64,000 bases of DNA from Mycobacterium colombiense (GCF_001953985.1 NZ_MBEI01000017.1:62001-126000); one strand, 5' to 3'; shown: positions 1 through 9,455, numbered from the stretch's first letter. Notes: generated by a model not told the origin, from the letters alone. A program made the numbers and translations.

Positions 1-262
1 CGAGCGCGGTGAGCACTTCGGCGACCATGCCGGCAACACCGGTGATGGTCTGGTCGGCGCCGCGGCGCAGTGGCTCCGGATGCGCGCCCAACGGCCAGGT
101 CGGCGCGATGCAGCGCAGACCGCGGGCGGCAAGGCGCTCACTGACCTGGCGCCACAATTGTCCGCCCATCATGTAGCCGTGCACGAAGACCACCGGCCTG
201 CCGTCCTCGGGTCCGGTTGCTTCGTAATGGATGGTTCCGGCACTAATGTCGATCGTCGACAT
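1..262 (-). CDS. alpha/beta hydrolase, N-terminal part (gene cut by the window start)
   Basis: The reading frame starts at an ATG at 262 and runs off the left edge, so only about 87 residues are visible. They show the beginning of an alpha/beta-hydrolase fold: an early beta hairpin, then an HGYMMG segment at about residues 29-34, which matches the HG oxyanion-hole motif that precedes helix A in this family. The nucleophile elbow lies outside the window, so enzyme activity cannot be judged. The gene is divergent from a TetR regulator at 330, and an inverted repeat lies in the 67-bp gap, so the regulator probably controls it. The substrate is unknown; esterase, epoxide hydrolase or haloperoxidase-like are all possible. 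Confidence 0.8.
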   Translation of the reverse strand, partial: MSTIDISAGTIHYEATGPEDGRPVVFVHGYMMGGQLWRQVSERLAARGLRCIAPTWPLGAHPEPLRRGADQTITGVAGMVAEVLTAL

Positions 263-287
263 AGCAAACTCCTACTTCAGAGATACA

Positions 288-314
288 CTTACAAACAGGC
301 TGCATGTTCGTAAG
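288..314. promoter_or_regulatory. candidate TetR operator (imperfect inverted repeat)
   Basis: CTTACAAAC at 288-296 is mirrored by GTTCGTAAG at 306-314 with one mismatch and a 9-bp spacer. The repeat lies between the divergent hydrolase and the TetR gene, where an autoregulatory operator is expected. The role is inferred from position and symmetry only. Confidence 0.45.
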
Positions 315-329
315 TTACCAACAGGTTGT

Positions 330-938
330 ATGGAAAGCAAGAGACGGACCCAGGAAGAGCGCTCCGCGGCGACCCGCGACGCGCTGATTGCGGCTGCGCG
401 CAAGTTGTGGGGGCTGCGGGGCTACGCCGACGTCGGGACGCCGGAGATCGCCTCCGCCGCGGGGGTGACCCGCGGTGCGATGTATCACCAATTCGCCGAC
501 AAGGCAGCATTATTCCGCGAGGTCGTCGAGGTCGTCGAGCAGGATGTGATGGCGCGGATGGCCATCGTGGTGGCCGAGTCCGGGGCCACCACACCCACCG
601 AGGCGGTCCGGGCCGCGGTCGACGCGTGGCTCGACGTCTCCGGCGATCCCGAGGTGCGCCAGCTGATCCTGTTGGATGCGCCGAGCGTGCTCGGCTGGGC
701 CGAATTCCGTGATGTCGCGCAGCGATACAGCCTCGGCATGACCGAGCAGATGCTCAGCGAGGCCATCCGGGCCGGCGAACTGGCCGAGCAGCCGGTGCGG
801 CCTTTGGCCCACGTGCTGATCGGCGCGCTCGACGAGGCGGCCATGGTGATCGCCACCGCCGACGACCCGCAACGGACCCGTCGAGAAGTCGGTCAGGTGC
901 TGCACCGGCTCATCGGCGCGATGTTCGACGCTCGGTGA
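330..938 (+). CDS. TetR/AcrR-family transcriptional regulator
   Basis: This is a 202-residue TetR repressor. The N-terminal three-helix DNA-binding domain (about residues 10-55) ends in the family signature GVTRGAMYHQFADKAALF. The remainder is a helical ligand-binding domain of normal length. The ATG at 330 is chosen because upstream in-frame starts would run through the intergenic inverted repeat. The gene is divergent from the alpha/beta hydrolase and probably represses it and itself. The ligand is unknown. Confidence 0.88.
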   Translation: MESKRRTQEERSAATRDALIAAARKLWGLRGYADVGTPEIASAAGVTRGAMYHQFADKAALFREVVEVVEQDVMARMAIVVAESGATTPTEAVRAAVDAWLDVSGDPEVRQLILLDAPSVLGWAEFRDVAQRYSLGMTEQMLSEAIRAGELAEQPVRPLAHVLIGALDEAAMVIATADDPQRTRREVGQVLHRLIGAMFDAR

Positions 939-1009
939 CACCCGCCGGCAGTTTGCTGAGCTTCCGAATATCGGGCTGCTCACGCGTCGATGGTGGGACG
1001 ATATTCCAC

Positions 1010-4000
1010 GTGACGGACGGCCGGGGCATGCCGGCGGAGAGCGTGAGTACCCATGGCGAGCTCGGCGCATCGATCGACGAGCTGGTCGATCGCGCCGTGT
1101 CCGCAATCAATCGTGGTGACGCTACGACGGCGACGGCGTTGGCCGGTCAGGTGCTTGCCATCGACCATGCGAATGCCGACGCCGAGGACTTGCTGTCGGT
1201 CGCGCCTGGTGTGGGAGGTGAGATCCGGCGGCTCACCATTCTGTTCGCCGACGTGGTCGATTCAACCGTGTTGTCGACCCGCGTGGAGCCGGAGATCTAT
1301 CGTCTGGTGGTCGGAGGCTACCGGGACATCGTTTCGCGCACGGTTGACGGGTATGAGGGCCACATCGGCTCCACCAAGGGCGACGGATTGCTGGCGGTAT
1401 TCGGTCACCCGACTGCGCATGAGAACGACGTCAAACGGGCGGTGCACGCAGGACTGGACATCGCCCGCGGGGTAGCACGGCTCAGCGAGCAGACACAGCG
1501 CCGGTTCGGATTCGACATCGCGGTGCGCGTCGGGGTGCACCGCGGGCTGGTGTACCTGGACACCGCACAGGACGATGTGTACGGGTTGGCGGCGAACTTG
1601 GCCGCCCGCCTGTCGGGACTTGCAGCACCGAACTCTGTGGTGATTTCCAATCCGGTTGCGGCGTTGGTGCGCAACGACTTCGAGCTCGAAGAGCAACCCG
1701 CCGCGCCGGTCAAGGGCGTGGCCGGATTGATCGCTCACCACCGCGTCGACAGCGAACGTGCTGAGCGTCCGGCGGGCGTCCGTGGACCTCTGGTGGGCCG
1801 CCATCGCGAGCTGGCCCAGCTGCGCACACACTGGCGGCGTGCACAAGCCGGCGCGCTCAAAACCCCCGGGCTGTTGTTCTGTGGCGAACCGGGCGTCGGC
1901 AAGAGCCGGCTCGTAGCCGAAGCCACGGACCTGGTGAAGCAATCGGGCGCGGTCGTTCTCGAGCTGGCCGGGTCGCCCTTCCACACCCACGTGGGCTTGC
2001 ATCCGGTTCGCGCCCTGCTGGAGCGACGGTGCGGCATAACTCGCGAAATCGATCCGACGGAGCGGCTGCGTCTGCTGCGAGCCGAAATAGTTGCGCGCGA
2101 GCTAGATCCGAATACCGCCCTGCCCGCTCTCGCACCGGTTTTGGGCATCGGACCCGAACACGGCTACCAACCGGTCGAAGCCGAGGGCCGCAGGCTGGAA
2201 CAGTTGATCACCTCGACGGTGCGCTCCTACCTCACGAGTTGCCTGAGCGATGCGCCTGCGCTGCTGGTCGCCGAGGACCTGCAGTGGTTCGATCCCCCGA
2301 CGCTGGAGGTGGTCGAGGCGATGCTGAACGCCGGCAGCGGACAGCTGCTCGTCGTGCTCACCAGTCGTGACGAGAAGTCGCTGCCGAACGATTGGCAGCT
2401 GGAGCAATTCGACTTGTCGCCGTTGACGGCCGAAGAGGCCGACGAGCTCATCGGCGCGCTCGACCCCACAGCAAGCGCCGAAGAGCGCGCGGAGGTACGA
2501 CGCCGTTGCGACGGGGTGCCCTTCTACATCGAGCAGGTCCTGGCGGGGTTGCACATGGCGCCGTCGGACGGCACCCGGGTGCCAGACGCGCTGTACGAAC
2601 CGCTTTTCGCACAGCTGCGCGGAGGCAACAATGTGGTGCCGGTGGTGGAGGCCGCCGCGGTCATCGGCCGCAACATCGATCGATCGCTGTTGATCGCGGT
2701 GGTGGACCTCGACGAGCAAGAGGTCGACGAAGTGATCGACCGGCTCATGGATGCGGGCGTGTTCGAACGCACCGGGAATGGCGGCTGCCGTTTCCGCCAT
2801 GAGCTGCTTCGCGAGGTCGCCGACGAACTCGCTCCGCCGAGCGTGCGGCGCACGCTGCATGCGAAGGTCGCCGACGCCTTGGTCGACACCATGACCGGTG
2901 ACCCCGACTGGCCACTGGTTGCCTCGCATTACGAGCAGGGCGCCCGGCACGCCGATGCCGCCTCGGCCTACCAATGGGCGACGGCCGCTGCCCGTCGACG
3001 CGGCGCCCTCGCCGAAGCCCGCACCTACCTGACCCACGCCCTCAGCCAAGTTGAGCAATGCCCGCCCGGCCCGGACCGCGACCACCGCGAGATCGCTCCG
3101 CGGCTGGAACGCGGCTACCTCACTGCCACCGCCGAAGGGGCCCAAAGCCCGGTTGCCGCTGCGGATTTCGAGCGCTGCCTCGAGCTTGCGGGTACCAATC
3201 TGCGCGACGACGAACTGTTTGCGACGCTGCCCGCCGTGGGCGCCTACTACCTCTGGCGGTCGGACCTGCGCCGGGCCGATGCGCTGTTACAGGCCGCACA
3301 GGCGGCCACCGAGCATGGCCGAGAATGGTTCCGGCCGGCCCTCGCCGGCTCGGCGGGCATCGTGGCCTGGCTGCGCGGTGAATTCGAGACCGCGAGCACA
3401 TATTTCGAGCAGGCGACGGGTTTAGCCGAGGAATACGAACAGCGGATCCAGGCCATCTGGTTCGTCCCGCACGACCCGGTGGCCCTGGCACACGAACACC
3501 TGGCCTGGCACCGCCTGGTGCAGGGCGATCTCACCGGCGCCGAGGTGCAACTCAAGCGCGCCGTCGACCGCGCGAGCCAGCTCGGTTATCCACAAAAGCC
3601 CTACAACCATCTCTACGCCATCGACATGGACATCTGGGTCTGCGCCGAGACCGCTCAGTACGATCGCGCTCGGGAACTGGTCCGCGAAATAGCCGACACC
3701 GCAGACCGATACGGGCTCGACTATCTGTATTGGCAGCTGCTCGGTGCGACCGAAAAGGCGATGGTCGACGGGCTGGCCGCTATCGCTGCGCGCAATCGCG
3801 ACCCCACCTCGCTGGATCCACACATCGAGGCGATGACGCAGGTGATCGAGGTCTGGCAGGCGCTCGGAGCCAGCACGTATAGGCCGTTCTATTGGTGCAT
3901 TCTCGGACGGCTGTTGATCGCCGGCGAGCAGGTGGACCAGGCCCGTGCCCGTCTCGACACCGCGCTCCAATTCGCAGCCGACACCGGCGTGCGTTTCTAC

Positions 4001-4246
4001 GACGCCGAACTGCTGCGGGCCCGGGCGCAGACCCACGCGGAGTCGAATGCGCGCGCCGACGACCTCGCCGCCGCCCGCGAGGTCGCCCGCCGCCAAGGTG
4101 CGCGGCTTTTTGAAATCCGCGCGAGCCTCGACGATTTCGAGCTGCGCGGGGAGCCGTCGCGAAGGCACCTTATTGATGCCATCGGGAAGATCCCGAAAGA
4201 CAGTCGGATTCCCGAGCTGGCGCGGGCGCGTGCGGCCCTTCAATAA
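1010..4246 (+). CDS. class III adenylate/guanylate cyclase - AAA ATPase - TPR-like signalling protein
   Basis: This is a large signalling protein of about 1080 residues. Near the N-terminus is a class III cyclase domain with the first metal motif FADVVDST, the substrate-lysine region STKGDGLLAVF and the transition-state pair in AANLAAR, so the catalytic residues look complete. Next comes an AAA/STAND-type ATPase with Walker A (GEPGVGKSRL) and a Walker B-like segment (ALLVAEDLQWF). The C-terminal half is helical TPR-like repeats. The architecture resembles the mycobacterial cyclase-ATPase regulators, but there is no LuxR helix-turn-helix at the C-terminus. The start is uncertain: GTG 1010 or ATG 1028 is preferred, because codons back to the GTG at 935, which overlaps the TetR stop, look non-coding. 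Confidence 0.85.
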   Translation: MTDGRGMPAESVSTHGELGASIDELVDRAVSAINRGDATTATALAGQVLAIDHANADAEDLLSVAPGVGGEIRRLTILFADVVDSTVLSTRVEPEIYRLVVGGYRDIVSRTVDGYEGHIGSTKGDGLLAVFGHPTAHENDVKRAVHAGLDIARGVARLSEQTQRRFGFDIAVRVGVHRGLVYLDTAQDDVYGLAANLAARLSGLAAPNSVVISNPVAALVRNDFELEEQPAAPVKGVAGLIAHHRVDSERAERPAGVRGPLVGRHRELAQLRTHWRRAQAGALKTPGLLFCGEPGVGKSRLVAEATDLVKQSGAVVLELAGSPFHTHVGLHPVRALLERRCGITREIDPTERLRLLRAEIVARELDPNTALPALAPVLGIGPEHGYQPVEAEGRRLEQLITSTVRSYLTSCLSDAPALLVAEDLQWFDPPTLEVVEAMLNAGSGQLLVVLTSRDEKSLPNDWQLEQFDLSPLTAEEADELIGALDPTASAEERAEVRRRCDGVPFYIEQVLAGLHMAPSDGTRVPDALYEPLFAQLRGGNNVVPVVEAAAVIGRNIDRSLLIAVVDLDEQEVDEVIDRLMDAGVFERTGNGGCRFRHELLREVADELAPPSVRRTLHAKVADALVDTMTGDPDWPLVASHYEQGARHADAASAYQWATAAARRRGALAEARTYLTHALSQVEQCPPGPDRDHREIAPRLERGYLTATAEGAQSPVAAADFERCLELAGTNLRDDELFATLPAVGAYYLWRSDLRRADALLQAAQAATEHGREWFRPALAGSAGIVAWLRGEFETASTYFEQATGLAEEYEQRIQAIWFVPHDPVALAHEHLAWHRLVQGDLTGAEVQLKRAVDRASQLGYPQKPYNHLYAIDMDIWVCAETAQYDRARELVREIADTADRYGLDYLYWQLLGATEKAMVDGLAAIAARNRDPTSLDPHIEAMTQVIEVWQALGASTYRPFYWCILGRLLIAGEQVDQARARLDTALQFAADTGVRFYDAELLRARAQTHAESNARADDLAAAREVARRQGARLFEIRASLDDFELRGEPSRRHLIDAIGKIPKDSRIPELARARAALQ

Positions 4247-4268
4247 CTCTGCGCCGGCGACGGTTTCG

Positions 4269-4904
4269 TCAGACGTCGCGAACCGCGGCGACGCCGGCGA
4301 TGACGCCCTGGATCAGCCGGTCCAGGTGCTCGGCATCGTCGACGGCCGGCTGGCCCGCGACAAAGGTCAGCATGATTCCGTTGATGAACGCGAGCGTGGC
4401 GATCGCCTGGTCGTCGACCAACGCCGGATCCGGCGCGCTGTCGGCGGGATGCCACTGGGTGACGACATTGCGCGCCAGCGCGTAGAGCCGGTCGGCGGAG
4501 TCGCTGAGGGCCGCGGCCAGCTCGGCGTCGCGCCCGGCGAGCAGCGCGAGTTCGTAGCGCGCCTTGGCGCGGCTCAGCCAGGGTTCGCTGTTGACGTACA
4601 TGACGATGCGGGCCAGGCCCGCGGTGCCGGTGAACTGCGTGGCGTGATCCTCGGCGAGCTCGGCCATCATCGAGAAGTCGGCGAGGTCGAGTTCGGCCAG
4701 CCGCGTCGCCATGGCGTGCATCAGCGCCTTGCGGGTCCGGAAGTAGAACGACGTGGTGCCGGCCGGCACGCCGGCGTGGTCGTCGACTTTCGGGTGACTG
4801 ACGCCGTGCACCCCGTTGCCGCCCAGCAGTTCGATCGCGGCGTCGGCGAGCTGGCGGCGCCGCTCCGCCGCGTTGTGCTTTCTACGTGCAGCGATACACC
4901 CCAG
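4269..4904 (-). CDS. TetR-family transcriptional regulator with no standard start codon
   Basis: The frame encodes a TetR-like protein of about 211 residues. The DNA-binding domain is recognisable (AAERRRQLADAAIELLGGNG, then GVPAGTTSFYFRTRKALMHA), followed by a helical effector domain. No ATG, GTG or TTG lies in frame between the upstream lipase and the helix-turn-helix. The best placed codon is CTG at 4904, just after the lipase stop at 4906-4908, which would imply translational coupling; no clear ribosome binding site precedes it. It follows the lipase on the same strand and may regulate it. A frameshift or start-site loss is an alternative explanation. Confidence 0.75.
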   Translation of the reverse strand: MGCIAARRKHNAAERRRQLADAAIELLGGNGVHGVSHPKVDDHAGVPAGTTSFYFRTRKALMHAMATRLAELDLADFSMMAELAEDHATQFTGTAGLARIVMYVNSEPWLSRAKARYELALLAGRDAELAAALSDSADRLYALARNVVTQWHPADSAPDPALVDDQAIATLAFINGIMLTFVAGQPAVDDAEHLDRLIQGVIAGVAAVRDV

Positions 4905-4905
4905 T

Positions 4906-6195
4906 TTAGAACTGGCCGCAGTTCGGTGCGGTGGGCTCGCCGTTGAAGCGGGCGGCGATCCATTGCATGGCCGGTTCGCCGTCGACCAGCATCGGCAGCG
5001 CGTGGTTGATGACGAGCTTGTTGAGGAAGGGCGGCTCTTCGTTGGTGCGGAATTCCACGTCGGCGCCCTGGGCGCACCAGTCGCGGCCGAGCTGGTTGGC
5101 GGCGGTCCACGGCACCAGCGGGTCATAGCGATTGCTGTCGATCATCACCGGCGCGTTGGGTCTGTAGCGCCCGATCCGCTGATCTTCGAACATGGTGCTG
5201 AACGGCTCTTCGTTGACCAGTTGATTGATGTCCTCGGTAAAATAGGGCTGGATGTGACGAAACATGAAGTCCAGCAATGTCTGTCCGACGCACTGACGCG
5301 AGACCGATTCGAGCATCGCCAGCCCGCGCGGGGTCATCTTGGAGCGAATGGTGTCGGCGAACTCCGGGTAGGCTGCCATCACGCTGTTGAGCGCGTACCC
5401 GACCACACCGACCAGGGCGCTGCCGTCGGCGTAGGGGAACAGCTCCTTGAGGTTGGCCGGCGGCGCCCCGGCGTAGGTGCCCACGATATGGAGATCAGGG
5501 GCATAGGCCGACGCCAGCTCGGCCGCCGAAGCTGTCGCCCCGCCGCCCTGCGAGTAGCCCCAAAACGCCACCGGGCCATGCGGATCCAGGGACGTGTTCG
5601 GTAGCTTCATGGCGGCGCGGGCGGCATCGAGCACGGCCTGGCCCTCGGCCACCCGGCCCACATAGGTATGCATCGACGGGGTGCCCAGGCCCTGGTAATC
5701 GGTCATCACGATGGCGAAGCCACGGGCCACCATGGTGGCGACGAACAGCTCCTCGTAGTTGAACATGATGTCCCAGCCACCCGAATAGTGGATGCCCTGG
5801 TTGAACATTCGCGACGGGGCGCACTGATTGCCCTGGCCCTGGGTGCCGGGTGCGTAACTGATCAACGGCCGCGGCCCGCGGCCGGGCCAGTCGTTGTAGG
5901 GCTCGAAATAGGTGCCGGTGACCGCGATCGGGTTGCCCCGGGTATCGGTGCTGCGGTACATGATCCGGGTGCCGGTGGCCATGATCGCGCCCAGCTGGCC
6001 GGAGGGCTCCAGCACCAGCCGCGACGGCTCGGTGCGGATCAGGTCGCCGGGCTGGCCGGGCGGCAGGGGATCCGGCGGAAGATAGAAGTCCGCATACTGC
6101 GGTTCGTCTCCGCCGTCGGCCCGCGCATTTCCGACTCCCACGAGTGCGGAAACAATTATCAGCAGTGCAGCGAAAACTCCCCCGGCCCGACGCAT
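4906..6195 (-). CDS. secreted lipase, LIP family (alpha/beta hydrolase)
   Basis: This 429-residue protein has a cleavable signal peptide (hydrophobic residues about 8-22, then an ARA-like site). The nucleophile elbow GYSQGG sits near the middle and the later DPLVPW and NHALPM segments are candidate sites for the catalytic Asp and His. The overall pattern matches the secretory lipase family (Pfam LIP), which hydrolyses triacylglycerol or other esters outside the membrane. The start is an ATG at 6195. A MarR regulator is divergent at 6345 with a perfect palindrome between the genes, and a TetR frame follows immediately downstream. The true substrate is unknown. Confidence 0.88.
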   Translation of the reverse strand: MRRAGGVFAALLIIVSALVGVGNARADGGDEPQYADFYLPPDPLPPGQPGDLIRTEPSRLVLEPSGQLGAIMATGTRIMYRSTDTRGNPIAVTGTYFEPYNDWPGRGPRPLISYAPGTQGQGNQCAPSRMFNQGIHYSGGWDIMFNYEELFVATMVARGFAIVMTDYQGLGTPSMHTYVGRVAEGQAVLDAARAAMKLPNTSLDPHGPVAFWGYSQGGGATASAAELASAYAPDLHIVGTYAGAPPANLKELFPYADGSALVGVVGYALNSVMAAYPEFADTIRSKMTPRGLAMLESVSRQCVGQTLLDFMFRHIQPYFTEDINQLVNEEPFSTMFEDQRIGRYRPNAPVMIDSNRYDPLVPWTAANQLGRDWCAQGADVEFRTNEEPPFLNKLVINHALPMLVDGEPAMQWIAARFNGEPTAPNCGQF

Positions 6196-6297
6196 TACGG
6201 AACGGTAACAATCAGCGGGTCGCCAGCGGAAGGGGAATCTCTAATTTTTTAGAGATTGGTTTTCGCTACCGATGTTCGTGGCTGAAAAATTGCGTCT

Positions 6298-6316
6298 TTG
6301 ACAAGCAACTTGTCAA
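6298..6316. promoter_or_regulatory. candidate MarR operator (perfect palindrome)
   Basis: TTGACAAG-CAA-CTTGTCAA is a perfect inverted repeat with 8-bp arms, 29 bp before the MarR start. A further CTTGTC half-site lies at 6336-6341, next to the start codon. This is the layout of a self-repressing MarR gene that may also control the divergent lipase. Confidence 0.6.
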
Positions 6317-6344
6317 TCCCGTTCCGAGTGGCAGACTTGTCGAC

Positions 6345-6812
6345 ATGGCACAGGAACCGGGTTCCGGGTGGGAGCCCACCGTGCCGGCGCTGGTGAACCT
6401 GGTCGCCGCCGCCGGGGGCCCGCACTTGCGCGCGGCGTTCGCCGCGACCGCCCTCGACGGGATCCGCCCCGCGCAATCGGTTGCCCTGGTGCCGCTGGCG
6501 GCGGGCGGATTGCACGCATCCGATCTGGCCGATCGCCTCAGCGTGAGTCGGCAGGCGGTGGCCCAGGCGATAGCGGCCCTGGAGCGGCATGGCTACGTCA
6601 CCCGGGGTCCCGACCCGGTGGACGGGCGTGCCCGCATCATCGAGCTGACCGCGCGCGGCCGCCGTGCGCTGCAGGTAATGCGTTCTAACGCATTGGCTTT
6701 GGAGCAGCGATGGGCCGAAGTGCTGGGCGAGCGACGGCTGGCGGAGTTACGCGAGACCCTGACGGCATTGCTCGCCGGCGAGGCCGGGGCGATACCGAAA
6801 TCGGTTGACTAG
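6345..6812 (+). CDS. MarR-family transcriptional regulator
   Basis: A 155-residue MarR protein. The winged helix is clear: LHASDLADRLSVSRQAVAQ forms the helix-turn-helix (about residues 55-75), followed by the wing GPDPVDGRARIIELTARG. The length fits the family. The ATG at 6345 is chosen because it lies just after the operator-like palindrome and the longer frame would translate through it. The gene is divergent from the secreted lipase. The effector ligand is unknown. Confidence 0.88.
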   Translation: MAQEPGSGWEPTVPALVNLVAAAGGPHLRAAFAATALDGIRPAQSVALVPLAAGGLHASDLADRLSVSRQAVAQAIAALERHGYVTRGPDPVDGRARIIELTARGRRALQVMRSNALALEQRWAEVLGERRLAELRETLTALLAGEAGAIPKSVD

Positions 6813-6819
6813 CCGCCCG

Positions 6820-7629
6820 TTACGGCGTCTTGAGGAACACGTCGTTGAGCGTGACGGTGCGAAGGTTCCGGTCGCGGATGATGTCGACGAGTTGCGGATA
6901 GACATGCGTCACCGGCAGATGATTGAGGTGCCCGATCACGATGGACTGCGGTGTGAAGTACTGATCGGCCATCTGCACGATGTACTCCTCGGTGATCAAC
7001 GTCGAGTCCGACAGCGATCCCGACCACAAAGTCGGGACCTTGTAACCGAGGTCGGCGGCCACCGCGTCGACGGCGGCGTTGCGTTTCGCATACGGCGGCC
7101 GCCAATACGGTTTCGCGCCGATCCCGTACGTGTTCTTCAGAAACGCGTCGTTACGTGAGAGCTGTTCGGCGACTTTCTCTTTCGTCAGCGTGGTCAGGTC
7201 CGGGTGAGACCAGGTGTGGTTGCCGAGCTGAATCTGCCCGCTGTCCACCAATGGCCGCAGCATGTCCAGGTTCTCGGTCCACGAGTCGTAGACCCCGTTG
7301 ACGAAATAGGTCAGCCGGATGTCGGTGTCCTTGGCGAACTGCGTGTAGGCCCGCACCACCTCGCTGTTGACGCCGTCGTCCACGGTCAGCGCGAGCAGGT
7401 CGCCCTCGCCGGGGATCTTCATCAGGGCGCCGCCGCCGGGCAGCGGGATGCGGGCGCTCGGTGGCGGGGGCGGCAGCAGGGCCTGCGGCGCGGTCGGGCC
7501 GGAGGTCGGTATGTCGGCCGCCGGGGTCTGGGCGAACGTGCGTGGCTGCGGATCGACGATGAGCCGCGCAGCGCCTACGCCGGCGACGACCGACGCGGCG
7601 AGCGATCCAAGGAACTGACGACGATTCAT
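6820..7629 (-). CDS. Tat-exported polysaccharide deacetylase (NodB/CE4 family)
   Basis: A 269-residue protein beginning MNRRQFLG, a twin-arginine signal, followed by a hydrophobic stretch and a proline-rich linker. The NodB catalytic motifs are present in order: LTVDDG (motif 1, metal and base aspartates), GNHTWSHP (motif 2, metal histidines) and WRPPYA (motif 3). It should therefore remove N- or O-acetyl groups from a polymer in the cell envelope, for instance peptidoglycan or a surface glycan. The ATG at 7629 is chosen because it starts the Tat signal. The gene converges with MarR. A 261-bp stretch upstream (7630-7890) holds no recognisable gene. Confidence 0.88.
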   Translation of the reverse strand: MNRRQFLGSLAASVVAGVGAARLIVDPQPRTFAQTPAADIPTSGPTAPQALLPPPPPSARIPLPGGGALMKIPGEGDLLALTVDDGVNSEVVRAYTQFAKDTDIRLTYFVNGVYDSWTENLDMLRPLVDSGQIQLGNHTWSHPDLTTLTKEKVAEQLSRNDAFLKNTYGIGAKPYWRPPYAKRNAAVDAVAADLGYKVPTLWSGSLSDSTLITEEYIVQMADQYFTPQSIVIGHLNHLPVTHVYPQLVDIIRDRNLRTVTLNDVFLKTP

Positions 7630-7890
7630 GGCTGACAAGCGAGGGCGTCGAACAAACAATCACGCGAGAACAGAAATGGCGAATTCGGCCCGAGGATTCG
7701 CACATATATTGTGGCGCGCTGCGCAATCAGCGGGTCCGCGTGGGAACCGCCGCTGGTGCGAAACATCGAGGCCACAGCAGCGAACGGTACCATTCGCTGC
7801 GGCCAGATGGCGGCTGCGTTACGGCAGGGTCAGCTGTGAATTCTCGCCGATCCCGGTAATTGCCGGTGAACGTGAGCCGACCAGCGGGGA

Positions 7891-9282
7891 TTAGTGCGGT
7901 TCGCCGGCGGCCCGTTGCGGCAGCTGCACGGGTTCGGTATTGGGGGTGCCGAGCGTCGAGGCCAGCCAGGGTAGTGCTGTGGCAAACGCCTCGGCGGCGA
8001 ACGGCCAGTCGTGTTTGCCCGGCTGGGTGACCACCGCGCAGGCGATGCCGTTGGCGGCGCCGACGGCGCACAGCGAGTTCGCCGCGACGTCCTGGCCCTC
8101 GGGGTTGGCGGCGGGATCGCTGCTGGAGGCGATCAGGGCCGGATTGCCTTCCTGCGCGACGTTGTGCGCCCCGTCCGAGCCGGGCACGTCGAACCAACCC
8201 GACAGGCCGTCGTAGTGGCCGTGCTTCGTCATGACGGTGACCGGGTCGAAGGCGGCCCAGGCGTCGTGGTTGCCGCCGAACAGCCGGGCGATGGTTTGAT
8301 CCTTGGAGCCGCCGTTGGGTCCGCGGTCACCCGCGATGTCCACGAACGCGCTGAACAGCTCGGGGTGCATGACGGCCAGGGTGACGGCGCAGGTGCCGCC
8401 CATCGACCATCCGGCGACGCCCCAGTTGGCCCGGTCGGCGCTGACGCCGAAGTTCGACACCATGAAGGGCTCGATGTCCTTCGTCAGGTGGTCGGCGGCG
8501 TTGCCGCGGGTGCCGTTGACGCACTCGGTGTCGTTGTCGAAGGAACCGGTCGGATCGACGAACACCAGCACCGGGGAGAAGCCGTGGTGTGCGGCCGCGA
8601 AGTTGTCGATGGCGGTGAACGCGCCGCCGGGGCCCAGCCAGTCGGCCGGGGTGTTGAAGGCGGAGCTGATCATCATGACCGCCGGCAGTCGGGGTGGTGG
8701 GTTGGTGTTGAACCATGCGGGAGGCAGATAGACCAATTCGCGGCGGTGCGCGAAGTGCGAGCCGTTGTCGTCGATGTCCACCGGCACCACCACGCCCTTG
8801 GTCGGCTTGGTCCCGGCGACCTGCATCTCGGTCACCCGAAGCCGGTCGATCTGGTCGGGCAGCGGCACGGAGGTCAGCTGATTCCACGCGGCGAGCGCGG
8901 TGGGGAAGTAGCCCACCCAGCCGTTGAGCGCCATGCCCGCGCACAGCACGCACAGCGGTATCGCCAGCACCGCCACCGCGCGCCGCCACCAGCGGATTCC
9001 TCGCCACCCCACCAGGAAGACCGCGGTGGCCAGGCCGGTCATCGCGATCCAGAGCCACAGCGTCGTCGGTGCCGGGTCGCCGGCCACCCCGAGCGAGGTG
9101 ATGTACCACCGGGCCAGCAGCGTCACCGCGACGGCCGCGATCAGCGCCACCGGAAGCACCCGCTTGAGCCAGCTTCGTGTGCGCCATTGAATCGCGACGA
9201 GCAGCACGAGCAGCGCCAGGCCCTGCACGGCCGGCGGAAACCAGCCGTGCAACAGGGACAGTTGTCCGAAGAACTGCTCCAA
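7891..9282 (-). CDS. membrane-anchored esterase (esterase D / antigen 85-like hydrolase domain)
   Basis: A 463-residue protein with two parts. Residues 1 to about 130 contain about four hydrophobic membrane helices. The rest is an alpha/beta-hydrolase domain with the nucleophile elbow GWSMGG, a later conserved DIAGD segment, and a candidate catalytic histidine in PGKHDWPFA. This matches the esterase D family that includes antigen 85 mycolyltransferases and membrane-linked relatives. Its active site should face the periplasm. A role in moving or hydrolysing acyl groups in the envelope is inferred, not shown. No operon partner is evident; the 173-bp gap to the copper ATPase (9283-9455) shows nothing. 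Confidence 0.8.
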   Translation of the reverse strand: MEQFFGQLSLLHGWFPPAVQGLALLVLLVAIQWRTRSWLKRVLPVALIAAVAVTLLARWYITSLGVAGDPAPTTLWLWIAMTGLATAVFLVGWRGIRWWRRAVAVLAIPLCVLCAGMALNGWVGYFPTALAAWNQLTSVPLPDQIDRLRVTEMQVAGTKPTKGVVVPVDIDDNGSHFAHRRELVYLPPAWFNTNPPPRLPAVMMISSAFNTPADWLGPGGAFTAIDNFAAAHHGFSPVLVFVDPTGSFDNDTECVNGTRGNAADHLTKDIEPFMVSNFGVSADRANWGVAGWSMGGTCAVTLAVMHPELFSAFVDIAGDRGPNGGSKDQTIARLFGGNHDAWAAFDPVTVMTKHGHYDGLSGWFDVPGSDGAHNVAQEGNPALIASSSDPAANPEGQDVAANSLCAVGAANGIACAVVTQPGKHDWPFAAEAFATALPWLASTLGTPNTEPVQLPQRAAGEPH

Positions 9283-9455
9283 CGGTCGTGACCTTTGCTA
9301 GATCGATCGCTGCGGGCGGGTGAGGTGAGTATCGAAGGGCCGGTCGGGGTCACCGAAGGCGGCGGCCGGACCAACTATCCCATACGGACGTGGCCCGTCA
9401 GCCGACCGTTTCCGCGTGTGGGCCGACCAGATACGCCCGGAGCGGGATCCACCGC

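Noticed and set aside
935..1009. GTG at 935 overlapping the TetR stop as start of the cyclase/ATPase gene
   Set aside because: Codons between 935 and 1009 include rare AT-ending ones (CGA ATA, ATA) unlike the rest of the gene, so a later start is preferred.
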